This document shows positions 1 to 8,959 of a stretch of DNA of 64,000 bases, piece by piece. This stretch comes from CAMLJR01 sp964500675 (GTDB lineage: Bacteria; Pseudomonadota; Gammaproteobacteria; Pseudomonadales; CAMLJR01): contig CAZCNY010000003.1 of NCBI GenBank assembly GCA_964500675.1, positions 186,001 through 250,000 of the forward strand, in the 5' to 3' direction. Position numbers and translations under genes: made by a program. The notes under the pieces were generated by a model. That model did not search any database. It was not told where the DNA came from and worked only from the letters and a program-made list of their open reading frames with translations. Each line of letters begins with the position of its first letter. Within the stretch, counting starts at the first letter, position 1.

Positions 1-814
1 CCTGCAGCAATGCGCCATCATCGGTGTAATTGATGAGGTGGCAGCGTTTTACGCCATGCTCGCAACTTTGCACGAGCGCTTGCAGCACACCGAGCAAGTG
101 CGGATCGGCGCACGTCGCGAGGCGCGGCCGCACGTGGCGCAATTCCGCGAAACGAATCAGCTCGCCTCGTTCATCGAGCAATTGCGCATCGTCGAACGCG
201 ATCAGTTTATCGGCGTGCAGCGTCACCGCCGCTTGGGTCGCGACATCCTCGTAGGAAAGATTGAATACTTCGCCGGTCGGTGAGTAACCGATCGCGGACA
301 GCAGCACGATGGCTCCAGCCTGCAATAAGCGATTGATCGCCTCGGCATCGATGCGGCGCACTTCACCGGTATTGCAGAAATCGACACCGTCGTGAATGCC
401 CATCGGTTTGGCGATGACGAAGTTGCCCGAGCACACACGAATTTGCGCGCCGTACATTGGCGAGTTTGCCAGTCCCGTCGTCAACAGCGCTTCGATGTGC
501 GCACGCAAACTGCCGGCGGCATCTTTCACGCATTCGAGCGCGGGGGCATCGGTGATCCGCAGATCTTTATGGAAACGCGGTGTGATCCCGCGCAGCTGAC
601 AGCGGTTTTCGATCTGCGGCCGCGCACCGTGCACGAGCACAAGCTTAACGCCGAGACTATTCAGAAGCGCGATGTCGTGAATGATATTGGCAAAATTGGG
701 ATGCTCGACCGCATCGCCGCCGAACATCAAGACAAACGTCTTGCCGCGATGCGTATTGATATACGGCGCCGAATTGCGGAACCACTTGACGTAATCTTTA
801 CTGGTGCTGTCCAC
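1..814 (-). CDS. argA: N-acetylglutamate synthase ArgA (3' part beyond window)
   Basis: First enzyme of arginine synthesis, making N-acetylglutamate from glutamate and acetyl-CoA in the cytoplasm. The reverse-strand reading is open from a GTG at 814 to the window edge. It encodes the amino-acid-kinase-like N-terminal domain: DYVKWFRNSAPYINTHRGKT near the start, then VLVHGARPQIE and GAIVLLSAIGYSPTGEVFN. About 271 residues are present. The family usually has about 430-450, so the C-terminal GNAT acetyltransferase domain lies outside. The GTG start is chosen because family members begin just before this DYVxW motif. The upstream frame stays open for several codons, so the start is not certain. 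argE lies close by, which fits an arginine locus. Confidence 0.9.
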   Translation of the reverse strand, partial: MDSTSKDYVKWFRNSAPYINTHRGKTFVLMFGGDAVEHPNFANIIHDIALLNSLGVKLVLVHGARPQIENRCQLRGITPRFHKDLRITDAPALECVKDAAGSLRAHIEALLTTGLANSPMYGAQIRVCSGNFVIAKPMGIHDGVDFCNTGEVRRIDAEAINRLLQAGAIVLLSAIGYSPTGEVFNLSYEDVATQAAVTLHADKLIAFDDAQLLDERGELIRFAELRHVRPRLATCADPHLLGVLQALVQSCEHGVKRCHLINYTDDGALLQ

Positions 815-956
815 GGGAGTGATCCGGATAAACGCGTTTGCCGAGACAATTGAACGACGGTATTGTGCGAGCAATCAGTGTAGTCCACAAGTCGTGCGCC
901 GTTATCTGCGCCACCGGTGCGACAGGTGCATAAATTTAAATAGCAGAGGATGCCAA

Positions 957-1484
957 ATGTTAAAAAAACTCGCACTTAAAGTTCTTATGATGAGCTTCGT
1001 CATGTTCGGTCTATCGACCTATGCCGGTTATTTGATAACAGGCCGTCTGCCGCCATTTATGGATCGCTTGCGTGGATTTTTGCCGGCGCCGGACACGGCT
1101 GCGGCGGGCCAGCCGAGCTGGAGCAATATCGGCGCGCTCGAACACAAGTCGACCGCGCAGGCAGGGAATTACGAAGTCGTGCAAGGCGAGAAAACGGTAA
1201 TCTACAAATGGCAGGATGCCAAAGGTCATTGGCAATATGGAGAGCGAGCGCCTTCGATTGACGCGAAGGTGACGCGGCAAGAAATTATCACGGCCAGCGG
1301 GAAGCCGGCGGCATCCGCTGAAGCGGGGCGCGAGAAGGCGCAATCGACGAGCGCAGCGAATGGCGAACTCATCAATCCTTACAGCCCCGAGGGCGTAAAA
1401 GAATTGATCGATCGCGCAAAACAAGTTCGTCAGAAAGTCGAAGAGCGCGGCCAGGAGCAGCAAGCGCAATTGAATCAGATGTAA
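957..1484 (+). CDS. DUF4124-domain membrane-anchored protein
   Basis: 175-residue protein of unknown function. Residues ~1-25 form a hydrophobic N-terminal signal anchor (MLKKLALKVLMMSFVMFGLS). A DUF4124-type motif follows near residue 85 (VIYKWQDAKGHWQYGERAP). The C-terminus is charged and probably helical, rich in Lys, Glu and Gln (EGVKELIDRAKQVRQKVEER). The ATG at 957 is preceded by AGAGGA at 945-950, whereas an open stretch further upstream lacks a ribosome site. It lies between divergent argA and convergent argE. DUF4124 proteins are usually periplasmic and have no agreed role. A cell-envelope location is inferred from the N-terminal segment. Confidence 0.8.
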   Translation: MLKKLALKVLMMSFVMFGLSTYAGYLITGRLPPFMDRLRGFLPAPDTAAAGQPSWSNIGALEHKSTAQAGNYEVVQGEKTVIYKWQDAKGHWQYGERAPSIDAKVTRQEIITASGKPAASAEAGREKAQSTSAANGELINPYSPEGVKELIDRAKQVRQKVEERGQEQQAQLNQM

Positions 1485-1513
1485 ACGTATTTACCGTATT
1501 GGCAAATTCAAAT

Positions 1514-2707
1514 TTACAAACAAAACCGTTCGATCAACGCCCGAATCAATTCGATCGCGGGTTTGAGTTGCGCGGAATCGATAAATTCATCGGGCTGATG
1601 CGCTTGGTTGATCGAACCGGGGCCGCACACGACAGCATCCATGCCGAGTTGCTGCATGAACGGCGCTTCGGTGGCGAAACTCACCGCCTGTGCGTCGTAG
1701 CCGGTGAGTTGCTCGACGCTTTTAATCAATTTCGAATCGGCTTTTTGTTCGAACGCTTGCACACCGGAAAACAGCGAACGCAGTTGAATGTTGACGCGCC
1801 GCTGTTCGGCGAGCGGTTGCAGTTTTTGTTTGATGGCGCTGCGCAATTCGTCGAGCGGCATGCCGGGCAGCGGGCGTAGATCGAAGTGCAATTCGCATTC
1901 ACCGCAGATGCGATTGGGGCTGTCGCCGCCGTGAATGCAGCCGAGGTTGAGCGTCGGCACTTGCACTTGAAACGCGGGGTTGCGATAGCGCGATTGCAAT
2001 TCGTGGCGATAAGCGAGCAGCACCTGCATTGCTTCGTGCATCGCTTCGAGCGCGTTGTTGCCGAGGCTCGGATCGGACGAGTGCCCGCTGCGTCCGGTGA
2101 TGACGAGCGATTCCATCATGATGCCTTTGTGCAGGCGCGCGGGTTTCAAATCGGTCGGCTCGCCGATTACCGCAAAGCGCGCTTGCGGTTTTCCCAACGC
2201 CACCAATTCGCGCGCACCGTCCATCGATGATTCCTCGTCGGCGGTTGCGAGAATAATCAGTGGCTGCTGCAGCGGCGTATCGATAAAGGTTTTAGCCGCT
2301 TCGATCGCGACGGGAAAAAAACCTTTCATGTCTGTCGCGCCGAGACCGTACCAGCGCTGCTCGCGCTCGATTAATTTAAATGGATCGCTGTTCCATTTAT
2401 CGCGGTCGTACGGCACCGTGTCGGTGTGACCTGCGAGCACGAGGCCGCCCGGCCCGCTGCCTCGCGTTGCGATCAGATTGGCTTTTGCCGGATTGTCGGT
2501 CAACGGCAAAATGTCGATGGCGAATCCCAGCGCGTCGAGCCAGCTCGCGAGCAAATCGATCACGCCGCGATTGCTCATGTCGATCCGCGGATCGCTGCAA
2601 CTCACCGATGGCGAGGCGACGAGCGCGCGCAGCATGTCGAGCGGTGCAGGGATATTGGCAGCCATGGCGGACTTCAAGCCTTCTTGCTCCGGGGCGGAAG
2701 CGGGCAT
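1514..2707 (-). CDS. argE: acetylornithine deacetylase ArgE
   Basis: M20-family metallohydrolase that removes the acetyl group from N2-acetylornithine to give ornithine in arginine synthesis. The protein shows the metal-binding motif LAGHTDTVPYD near residue 94 (His and Asp ligands), the catalytic Glu-Glu of ATADEESSMDGA, the dimerisation-domain stretch GRSGHSSDPSLGNNALE, and a late His ligand in INQAHQPDEF. Starts: ATG at 2707 has GGCGGGG about 5 bases upstream and gives 397 residues. ATG at 2665 is an alternative that would match the shorter family members better. Together with argA and argG in the window it covers several arginine steps. Confidence 0.92.
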   Translation of the reverse strand: MPASAPEQEGLKSAMAANIPAPLDMLRALVASPSVSCSDPRIDMSNRGVIDLLASWLDALGFAIDILPLTDNPAKANLIATRGSGPGGLVLAGHTDTVPYDRDKWNSDPFKLIEREQRWYGLGATDMKGFFPVAIEAAKTFIDTPLQQPLIILATADEESSMDGARELVALGKPQARFAVIGEPTDLKPARLHKGIMMESLVITGRSGHSSDPSLGNNALEAMHEAMQVLLAYRHELQSRYRNPAFQVQVPTLNLGCIHGGDSPNRICGECELHFDLRPLPGMPLDELRSAIKQKLQPLAEQRRVNIQLRSLFSGVQAFEQKADSKLIKSVEQLTGYDAQAVSFATEAPFMQQLGMDAVVCGPGSINQAHQPDEFIDSAQLKPAIELIRALIERFCL

Positions 2708-2806
2708 TTTAGCCCCGCCGCGAAAGGCATCGCACAAATTTTCCGCGAGCGGCAAAAATGGCGGCCATAATTAGGGCCGATATTTGACTTTTGAGTTCGG
2801 AGTGTC

Positions 2807-4591
2807 ATGGTTCAACTCAACGCACTGCCCGCCGAGCGCGTGCTCGAAAGCCGCTGGCTGCTCGACGAATTGCTGCGCGAAGGCCGCATCAGCAACGATG
2901 ATGCCGAGCGTATCATCCGCGTGCCGCGCTTCGGCGAAGAGGCAAAATTGCATCCGGTCGAATGGATCGCCGCGCAGAAACCACAGGACCTCGCCAACCC
3001 CGGCAAATTTTTAACCACCGAACTTATTCTGGGCTGGCTCGGCAATCGCGTGAAGCAGCCGTATTTTCATATCGATCCGCTCAAGATCAACGTCACCGCG
3101 ATTACCGAAGTCATGTCGTTCGCGTTCGCGCAGCGCCATCGCATTCTCGCGCTCGAAGTGTCGCCCGAGCGTGTGACGATCGCGAGCGCGGAGCCCTTCG
3201 TTACGAAATGGGAATTGAATCTCGAACAGGCGCTGCGTAGACCGTTGCGACGCGTGCTCGCGAAACCTGCGGAAATCGATCGCTACATCGTCGAATTTTA
3301 TTCGCTCGCAAAATCGGTGCGCGGCGCCACCACGAGCGATAACAAAACCAGTTCGGTGACGAATTTCGAGCAGTTGCTCGAACTTGGCAATTTGAAAGAC
3401 CCCGATGCCAACGATTCGCACATCGTCAATATCGTCGATTGGCTGTTGCAATACGCGTTCGATCAACGCGCGAGCGATATCCATATCGAGCCGCGCCGCG
3501 ATGTCGCACACATGCGTTTTCGTATCGACGGCGTGCTCTACAACGTGTACGAATTGCCCGCGCAAGTCGGCGCCGCGGTAATCGCGCGCATCAAAATTAT
3601 CGGGCGCATGAACGTCGCGGAAAAGCGCCGGCCGCAGGATGGCCGTTTGAAAACGGTAAGCCCCGAAGGCAACGAGGTCGAATTGCGTCTGTCGACGTTG
3701 CCGACCGCGTTCGGTGAAAAAATGGTGATGCGGATTTTCGATCCCGATGTGCTGCTGCGCTCGTTCAAGCAGTTGGGTTTGGAAAACGATGATTACGATC
3801 GCTGGCAGAACATGATCAATAAACCGAATGGCATCGTGCTCGTCACGGGGCCGACTGGTTCGGGTAAAACCACGACGCTGTATTCGAGCTTGAAACAACT
3901 CGCGACCTCGGAAGTGAATCTGTGCACGATCGAAGACCCGATCGAAATGGTCGAGGAAGCGTTCAATCAGATGCAGGTGCAGCACAATATCGATCTCGAT
4001 TTCGCGAGCGGCGTGCGCGCGCTGCTGCGGCAAGACCCCGACATCATCATGATCGGCGAGATTCGCGATCTCGAAACGGCGGAAATGGCGATTCAAGCCG
4101 CGCTGACGGGCCACCTCGTGTTATCGACGCTGCACACCAACGATGCGCCGAGCGCGCTCACGCGTTTATTGGAACTCGGCGTGCCTTCGTATTTGTTGAA
4201 GGCGACTATTTTGGGCGTGATGGCGCAGCGCCTTGTGCGCACGCTGTGCCCGCATTGCAAGCAACCGGGCTCAGTCGACGAGGCGGCGTGGCAGCAACTC
4301 GTTTCGCCGTGGAAAATGGCGCCGCCGAAAATCAGCTATCACCCGAAGGGCTGCCTCGAATGCCGCAACACGGGTTATCTCGGGCGTCAGGGCATTTACG
4401 AAATTCTGTTGATGAGCGAAGCGGTGCAAGAGCTCATCAACGAAAACACTGGCCTCGATACGATTCGCCGCCAGGGCATGAAAGAGGGTATGCACACGCT
4501 GCGTTTGTCGGGTGCGTATAAAGTTGCAGCGGGCGATACCACCATCGAGGAAGTGATGCGCGTGGCGCCCGCGGCGCAAAACAAAGCGTGA
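2807..4591 (+). CDS. GspE/PilB-family secretion/pilus assembly ATPase
   Basis: Cytoplasmic hexameric ATPase of the type II secretion/type IV pilus assembly class, 594 residues. An N-terminal GspE-II-like domain (~1-180) is followed by the catalytic core. The core has Walker A GPTGSGKTTTL near residue 348, the Asp box IEDPIE, Walker B-like DPDIIMIGEIRD near 409, and the His box LVLSTLHTNDA. A C4 zinc module, CPHC (~481) and CLEC (~516), is typical of GspE and PilB. No secretin, platform or pilin gene flanks it, so it is an orphan here. It could serve a T2SS, a pilus, or an MSHA-like system encoded elsewhere. The ATG follows GGAGTGTC. Confidence 0.9.
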   Translation: MVQLNALPAERVLESRWLLDELLREGRISNDDAERIIRVPRFGEEAKLHPVEWIAAQKPQDLANPGKFLTTELILGWLGNRVKQPYFHIDPLKINVTAITEVMSFAFAQRHRILALEVSPERVTIASAEPFVTKWELNLEQALRRPLRRVLAKPAEIDRYIVEFYSLAKSVRGATTSDNKTSSVTNFEQLLELGNLKDPDANDSHIVNIVDWLLQYAFDQRASDIHIEPRRDVAHMRFRIDGVLYNVYELPAQVGAAVIARIKIIGRMNVAEKRRPQDGRLKTVSPEGNEVELRLSTLPTAFGEKMVMRIFDPDVLLRSFKQLGLENDDYDRWQNMINKPNGIVLVTGPTGSGKTTTLYSSLKQLATSEVNLCTIEDPIEMVEEAFNQMQVQHNIDLDFASGVRALLRQDPDIIMIGEIRDLETAEMAIQAALTGHLVLSTLHTNDAPSALTRLLELGVPSYLLKATILGVMAQRLVRTLCPHCKQPGSVDEAAWQQLVSPWKMAPPKISYHPKGCLECRNTGYLGRQGIYEILLMSEAVQELINENTGLDTIRRQGMKEGMHTLRLSGAYKVAAGDTTIEEVMRVAPAAQNKA

Positions 4592-4682
4592 TATTTCCTG
4601 TCGCGTGGGCGTGGTCAAGCGCGCGCGCAACCGCCATACTAAGCGCCGACCTGACTAGCCGCAGCTCAACTCGGAAGCCGCG

Positions 4683-5642
4683 ATGCCGACATTGTTTCCC
4701 GATATCAAGCCGTACCACTCGCACCAGCTCAAGGTGTCGGACAGACACACGTTATATGTCGAGGAATGCGGCACGCCGGAAGGCATTCCCGTGTTATTCG
4801 TGCATGGCGGCCCAGGCGCGGGTTGCTCGCCCAAGCATCGCTGCTTCTTTGATCCGCTACTTTATCGCATCGTGTTATTCGATCAGCGCGGTTGCGGGCG
4901 TTCGACGCCGCACGCCGATTTGACCGACAACCACACCGATGCGCTCGTCGAAGATATCGAGGCGATTCGCAAAACGCTCGGCATCGAAAAATGGGTGCTG
5001 TTCGGCGGCTCGTGGGGTTCGACCTTAAGTCTCGTTTATGCCGAGCGCTATCCCGAGCGCGTTCTCGCCTTGATTCTGCGCGGTATCTTTCTCTGCCGCC
5101 GGCAGGATTTAGCCTGGTTTTATCAAGAGGGCGCGAGCCGCATTTTCCCCGATTATTGGCAGCAATTCATTGCGCCGATCGCCCCTGCCGAGCGCGGCGA
5201 TATGATGCGCGCCTATTACAAATTGCTCACGGGTGCGAATGAGCTCGCGCGCATGGGCGCCGCGAAGGCGTGGAGCGGCTGGGAGGCGCAGTGCGCGACA
5301 CTCAAACCCGATGCGCATCTGTATGAACAATTTACCGATCCGCGTATCGCACTCGCGCTCGCGCGCATCGAGGCGCATTATTTTGTCAACGATGCGTTTC
5401 TGCGCCCGAATCAAATCCTCGCAGACGCGCATCGGCTCAAAGGTATTCCGGGCGTGATCGTGCACGGCCGTTACGACATGGTGTGTCCGTTCGACAACGC
5501 ATTTGCGTTGCATGAAGTGTGGCCCGAGAGCGAACTGAGCATCGTGCGCGATGCCGGTCACTCCGCCTTGGAGCCTGGCATCACCGATGCGCTCGTAAAA
5601 GCGACGAATCGTTTTGCGCGCGAATTCAAGCGCGACGAATAA
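4683..5642 (+). CDS. pip: prolyl aminopeptidase (proline iminopeptidase)
   Basis: Alpha/beta hydrolase of peptidase family S33 that releases N-terminal proline from peptides in the cytoplasm; 319 residues. It shows the oxyanion-hole motif FVHGGPGAG with the neighbouring CSPKHRCFFDP, the nucleophile elbow GGSWGST (Ser near residue 109), and the late catalytic pair: Asp in GRYDMVCP and His in DAGHSALEPG. The length is that of the family (310-320). The start ATG at 4683 gives the usual MPTLFPDIKPY-like N-terminus. It lies 91 bases after the secretion ATPase gene with no evident functional link. Confidence 0.93.
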   Translation: MPTLFPDIKPYHSHQLKVSDRHTLYVEECGTPEGIPVLFVHGGPGAGCSPKHRCFFDPLLYRIVLFDQRGCGRSTPHADLTDNHTDALVEDIEAIRKTLGIEKWVLFGGSWGSTLSLVYAERYPERVLALILRGIFLCRRQDLAWFYQEGASRIFPDYWQQFIAPIAPAERGDMMRAYYKLLTGANELARMGAAKAWSGWEAQCATLKPDAHLYEQFTDPRIALALARIEAHYFVNDAFLRPNQILADAHRLKGIPGVIVHGRYDMVCPFDNAFALHEVWPESELSIVRDAGHSALEPGITDALVKATNRFAREFKRDE

Positions 5643-5724
5643 TTTTCCTTTCAAATATAAATACGTGAAAACGCATTTGATCCATCGTGAGCCGGTGACT
5701 GTTCCGATACAGACGTGGTATAAA

Positions 5725-5754
5725 ATGATAACCATATTATAATGTAATTATCAT
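5725..5754. promoter_or_regulatory. AT-rich palindromic operator over the sulP promoter
   Basis: Thirty-base imperfect palindrome beginning ATGATAACC and ending TTATCAT, containing a TATAAT -10 hexamer at 5738-5743. It ends 21 bases before the sulP ATG. Read on either strand it contains a 19-base unit of the form ATGATAAyymmATTATAAT. The unit in front of the ribbon-helix-helix gene (7676-7694) matches it at 16 of 19 positions or so on each strand. A binding site for that regulator is inferred. Confidence 0.55.
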
Positions 5755-5775
5755 TGTAGCTGACGAGGGGTTGTC

Positions 5776-7431
5776 ATGCTGGCGTTGTTGGAAGCGAAAA
5801 AGGCCGGTCTGCTGCAACGCCAGCATTGGTTAAGCAATGTCGTGGCGGGCGTGATAGTTGGCGTTGTCGCATTGCCGCTTGCCATGGCGTTTGCCATCGC
5901 GTCGGGGGCTAAACCCGAGCAGGGGCTTTACACATCGATTGTGGCGGGGTTTTTGGTTTCCGCATTTGGCGGCAGCCGGATTCAGATTGCCGGGCCCACC
6001 GGCGCTTTCATTGTGGTGCTGTCGGGAATCACCGCGCAGTACGGCATCGCCGGATTACAGATGGCGACGCTGATGGCGGGCGTCATATTGCTGTTGTTTG
6101 GGCTCGCCAAAATGGGCGCCATCATCAAGTTCATTCCGGATCCGGTGATTGTCGGTTTTACCTCGGGAATCGGCGTGATCATTTGGGTTGGCGAATGGAA
6201 AGATTTTTTTGGGCTGCCTGAAATCAGCGGCAAGCATTTTCATACGAAATTATTCCATCTCATCCAGGCGCTGCCGCAATTTCATCTCGCGACCACCGCC
6301 TTGGCGGTACTGTCATTGCTGCTGGTGATTTATGCGCCCAGATTGCCGCCGTTAAAACGGGTTCCAGGCCCGCTCATAGCGCTGGTGGTGGCAACGGCGC
6401 TGCAAATTATTTTTCGATTTGACGGTGTGGCAACCATCGGCACCGCATTTGGCGGCATACCTCGCGGCCTGCCTCAATTCACTCTCCCCGTTATGAGTTG
6501 GGGAAAAATTATCGAATTGATCGGACCCGCGTTCACGATCGCTATGTTGGGCGCCATCGAATCATTATTGTCCGCCGTCGTGGCCGACGGCATGGCCGGT
6601 ACGCGTCACGATTCCAACCAAGAATTGGTGGGGCAGGGATTGGCCAATATCGTTTCGCCCTTATTCGGCGGCTTTGCCGCAACGGGGGCGATTGCCCGAA
6701 CGGCAACGAATATTCGCAACGGCGGCAATAGTCCGCTGTCCGGCATCGTGCATTCAATTACGCTGCTCGTGATTTTATTGTTGCTGGCGCCATTGGCCGT
6801 GAACGTGCCGCTCGCCGTGTTGGCGGCGATTTTGTTTGTGGTCGCCTGGAATATGAGCGAGGCGAAACACTTCGTCAAAATGGTTCGCCGCGCCCCGCGG
6901 GCGGATGTGGTCATTCTACTGATTACGTTTGTCCTAACGGTTTTTGCCGATCTGGTCGTCGCGGTGAATATCGGCGTCATTTTAGCGACGCTGCAATTTC
7001 TGCGGCGCATGGCTACTAGCGTCGAAGTCAGGCTGGCTACCGAGCAGGAGTTGACGCAGGAGTTCGCGTATAAAGGTCTGGTTCAGCTTCCCAAGGATCT
7101 GCTGGTGTTTGCGGTGGAAGGGCCTTTCTTTTTTGGTGCCGTCGAAAATTTTGAACGGGCGCTGGCCAGCACGCGCACTTTGCCGAAATTTCTGATCATT
7201 CGTTTAAAGTGGGTGCCGTTTATCGATATCACCGGGCTTCAGACGCTTGAGGAAGTGATCCGCGATTTACAAAAGCGCGGAGTGAAAGTCCTGCTTTCCG
7301 GCGCTAACGAGCGTGTCGCCGCGAAATTGCAGAAAGCCGGAATTGTGGAGCTGGTGGGCGAGCAGAATAACTTTAAAGATCTCGATGAGGCGCTTGCCGC
7401 AGTGCAAAGTAATCAGCACAAAACCGGTTGA
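5776..7431 (+). CDS. SulP-family anion transporter with STAS domain
   Basis: Inner-membrane transporter of the SLC26/SulP family, 551 residues. The substrate could be sulfate, bicarbonate or another anion; it cannot be decided here. The N-terminal two thirds form ~12 hydrophobic segments. They include the family-type stretch VVALPLAMAFAIASG near residue 30-45 and GGSRIQIAGPTGAFIVV at ~65. A cytoplasmic STAS domain fills ~430-545 (RLKWVPFIDITGLQTLEEV, KVLLSGANERV). ATG 5776 has GAGGGG at 5765-5770. The promoter region carries a 30-base palindrome shared with the RHH regulator gene just downstream, which suggests repression by that protein. The N-terminus is somewhat short relative to plant and animal members, as is normal for bacteria. 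Confidence 0.9.
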   Translation: MLALLEAKKAGLLQRQHWLSNVVAGVIVGVVALPLAMAFAIASGAKPEQGLYTSIVAGFLVSAFGGSRIQIAGPTGAFIVVLSGITAQYGIAGLQMATLMAGVILLLFGLAKMGAIIKFIPDPVIVGFTSGIGVIIWVGEWKDFFGLPEISGKHFHTKLFHLIQALPQFHLATTALAVLSLLLVIYAPRLPPLKRVPGPLIALVVATALQIIFRFDGVATIGTAFGGIPRGLPQFTLPVMSWGKIIELIGPAFTIAMLGAIESLLSAVVADGMAGTRHDSNQELVGQGLANIVSPLFGGFAATGAIARTATNIRNGGNSPLSGIVHSITLLVILLLLAPLAVNVPLAVLAAILFVVAWNMSEAKHFVKMVRRAPRADVVILLITFVLTVFADLVVAVNIGVILATLQFLRRMATSVEVRLATEQELTQEFAYKGLVQLPKDLLVFAVEGPFFFGAVENFERALASTRTLPKFLIIRLKWVPFIDITGLQTLEEVIRDLQKRGVKVLLSGANERVAAKLQKAGIVELVGEQNNFKDLDEALAAVQSNQHKTG

Positions 7432-7463
7432 GGTAGCGCGACGAAAGAGCGTTGCTCGTGAGG

Positions 7464-7652
7464 TTATTTGATGGCTTTTGCCGATACCTTTTTGCCGGTG
7501 CCATAACTGACGTCGTGCTGCTCAAGGTAATCTCGAATCATCTGTCTGACAACTTGCGACGGAGTTAAGTCTTGCGCCGCGCACAGCTTTTCAAAGGCCT
7601 GCTTTTTGCGCGGATCTATCAATACCGTTAAGCGTGCCGTTTTATTTTCCAC
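7464..7652 (-). CDS. small ribbon-helix-helix (CopG/MetJ-type) DNA-binding protein
   Basis: 62-residue protein with a ribbon-helix-helix pattern: a beta strand TARLTVLIDPRKK, then helix KQAFEKLCAAQDL and helix TPSQVVRQMIRDYLEQ. The basic C-terminus ends KKVSAKAIK. The start is taken as GTG 7652, with AGAGG about 10 bases upstream. A longer upstream reading would add hydrophobic sequence unlike the fold. It lies on the opposite strand to sulP, tail to tail with a 32-base gap. The region upstream (7676-7694) repeats the motif found over the sulP promoter. An autorepressor that also controls sulP is the likely role (inference). No toxin partner gene is adjacent, so an antitoxin role is less likely. 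Confidence 0.75.
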   Translation of the reverse strand: MENKTARLTVLIDPRKKQAFEKLCAAQDLTPSQVVRQMIRDYLEQHDVSYGTGKKVSAKAIK

Positions 7653-7675
7653 CGTCGATCTGCCTCTAATTGAGT

Positions 7676-7694
7676 ATGATAATCCAATTATAAT
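7676..7694. promoter_or_regulatory. operator-like motif upstream of the RHH gene
   Basis: ATGATAATCCAATTATAAT, with inner palindrome ATAAT-CCA-ATTAT. On the minus strand it includes a TATAAT hexamer suited as a -10 box for the RHH gene, whose GTG lies 24 bases further on. The same unit occurs twice, in opposite directions, over the sulP promoter at 5725-5754 and at a similar distance from that start codon. Confidence 0.5.
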
Positions 7695-7796
7695 AAAAAC
7701 CGTGGACTGGAAAAGCCATGTTTCCGAAGCGTTTATGCGTTTCCTGGTTAGGCAATCCCGCAATTTTGTTGATTTTTAAATGGGCGGGACGCCGTG

Positions 7797-8603
7797 CTAG
7801 CGATCGATCAGTTCGACCTTTATCGCGAGATCGAAAGTCGAGTTGGATGCGCTGTTGCCGTCACTCGTCACCGTGTGTTCACCACTCGCCTGCGATGTGC
7901 TGAGTCCGCCGAGTGAAATCCATTCGCCGATAGCGCCGCGTATCTGCGTTTGTAGATTTTGCGTGGCAATGCCGTGCCCTTGCGGGCGATCGTCGCGCTG
8001 TTCGATATCGACAATCACCTCGTCGCCGACGATGCGCGCGGTGGCATAAAAGCCGCTTTCGACAGGCACGAATTCGCGTTGACCGTAATCGTTATTGCGC
8101 ACTGCAATCGAATGGCCCGTGTTGATGTAGGCCTGCATGCCTTCGACAGTGCGTACTTGCTGTGAACCATCGCGGATTTTTTGCGCGGAGTCATGAATGA
8201 CGTCAACGCGGGTTTCGTTGCGCTGTTGCCAGCCGTTATTGGTCTGCACCTGCACGGCGCCATCGCCGATGCGGCCGTCTATACCGTAACGTTGGTTGTC
8301 GTTCGATTGTTGGCTCTGTTTACGCACGCTGATCAGTAACGAGCGCGGCGCCGTATCGAGTTGATCGAGCAATGCTTGCAGGGTTTGATATTCGGCGTCG
8401 GTGACGTTGAGTATCAATTGCTGGCGATACGGCGTCACGCTGCTGCCGGGTGCGAGCTGTGCAGATAGCGCCGGCACAACTTGTTCCGGCAGTGCGTGTC
8501 GCAAGGTGTATGTGCGCAGGTGTCGCTCCTGCGCCGCGGCATGCTCAAGCAATAACGCTGCGATAAATAAAATACGGAAAAAATAATTTGCTGCATATTT
8601 CAT
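7797..8603 (-). CDS. secretin N-domain-like periplasmic protein
   Basis: 268 residues with a signal peptide (MKYAANYFFRILFIAALLLEH, cleavage near AAAQ). After it comes an N1/NolW-like secretin subdomain: the stretch LRTYTLRHALPEQVVPALSAQL, with QLILNVTDAEYQTLQALLDQLD. It then has a C-terminal part resembling the start of a secretin beta domain (GEWISLGGLSTSQ). It is too short to form a full secretin channel (usually 450+ residues). A periplasmic or outer-membrane-associated accessory role is possible, perhaps with the pilus/secretion ATPase at 2807-4591, but this is only a guess. The start ATG at 8603 fits the signal peptide. Confidence 0.65.
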   Translation of the reverse strand: MKYAANYFFRILFIAALLLEHAAAQERHLRTYTLRHALPEQVVPALSAQLAPGSSVTPYRQQLILNVTDAEYQTLQALLDQLDTAPRSLLISVRKQSQQSNDNQRYGIDGRIGDGAVQVQTNNGWQQRNETRVDVIHDSAQKIRDGSQQVRTVEGMQAYINTGHSIAVRNNDYGQREFVPVESGFYATARIVGDEVIVDIEQRDDRPQGHGIATQNLQTQIRGAIGEWISLGGLSTSQASGEHTVTSDGNSASNSTFDLAIKVELIDR

Positions 8604-8628
8604 GTCTATCGCGCGCGAACCGGTATGT

Positions 8629-8859
8629 CTAACGATGCAGACTGTTATTGAGTTGATCGATCACGGTGGTCCAATCGGCATCCTGCTTCCAGCCTTCTCG
8701 GATGAATTCGGCTTGCGCGGGCGTCCAAAAATCGGCGGCATCCAACCGCTTATCTTCCGGTAGTGCGTGCTTGGCGATGAATCTGCGAATGTCATCCTCG
8801 CTGCTCGGCAAGCCTAACTGTGCGAATAATTCGCAGAAAACATGATGGCCGTTTTCCAT
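8629..8859 (-). CDS. DUF2789 family small protein
   Basis: 76-residue soluble protein. The sequence matches the DUF2789 pattern by eye: FCELFAQLGLPSSEDDIRRF near the start, a central HALPED, FWTPAQAEFIREGW, and an ending DWTTVIDQLNNSLHR. The family is widespread in gammaproteobacteria and has no known function. The ATG at 8859 is preceded on its own strand by CGGAGGTGC, a good ribosome site. It sits between the secretin-like gene and rnz, all on the minus strand, but the spacing (25 bases to the next start) only weakly suggests co-transcription. Confidence 0.85.
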   Translation of the reverse strand: MENGHHVFCELFAQLGLPSSEDDIRRFIAKHALPEDKRLDAADFWTPAQAEFIREGWKQDADWTTVIDQLNNSLHR

Positions 8860-8959
8860 GATGCACCTCCGGAGATGTGAGTGGATTTGCTTAAGCTGAC
8901 GTTCCTTCCCGTGTCTGTCAACGCATTTTCGCAGCTGTCGCGATGCATTGCGCGAAGAC

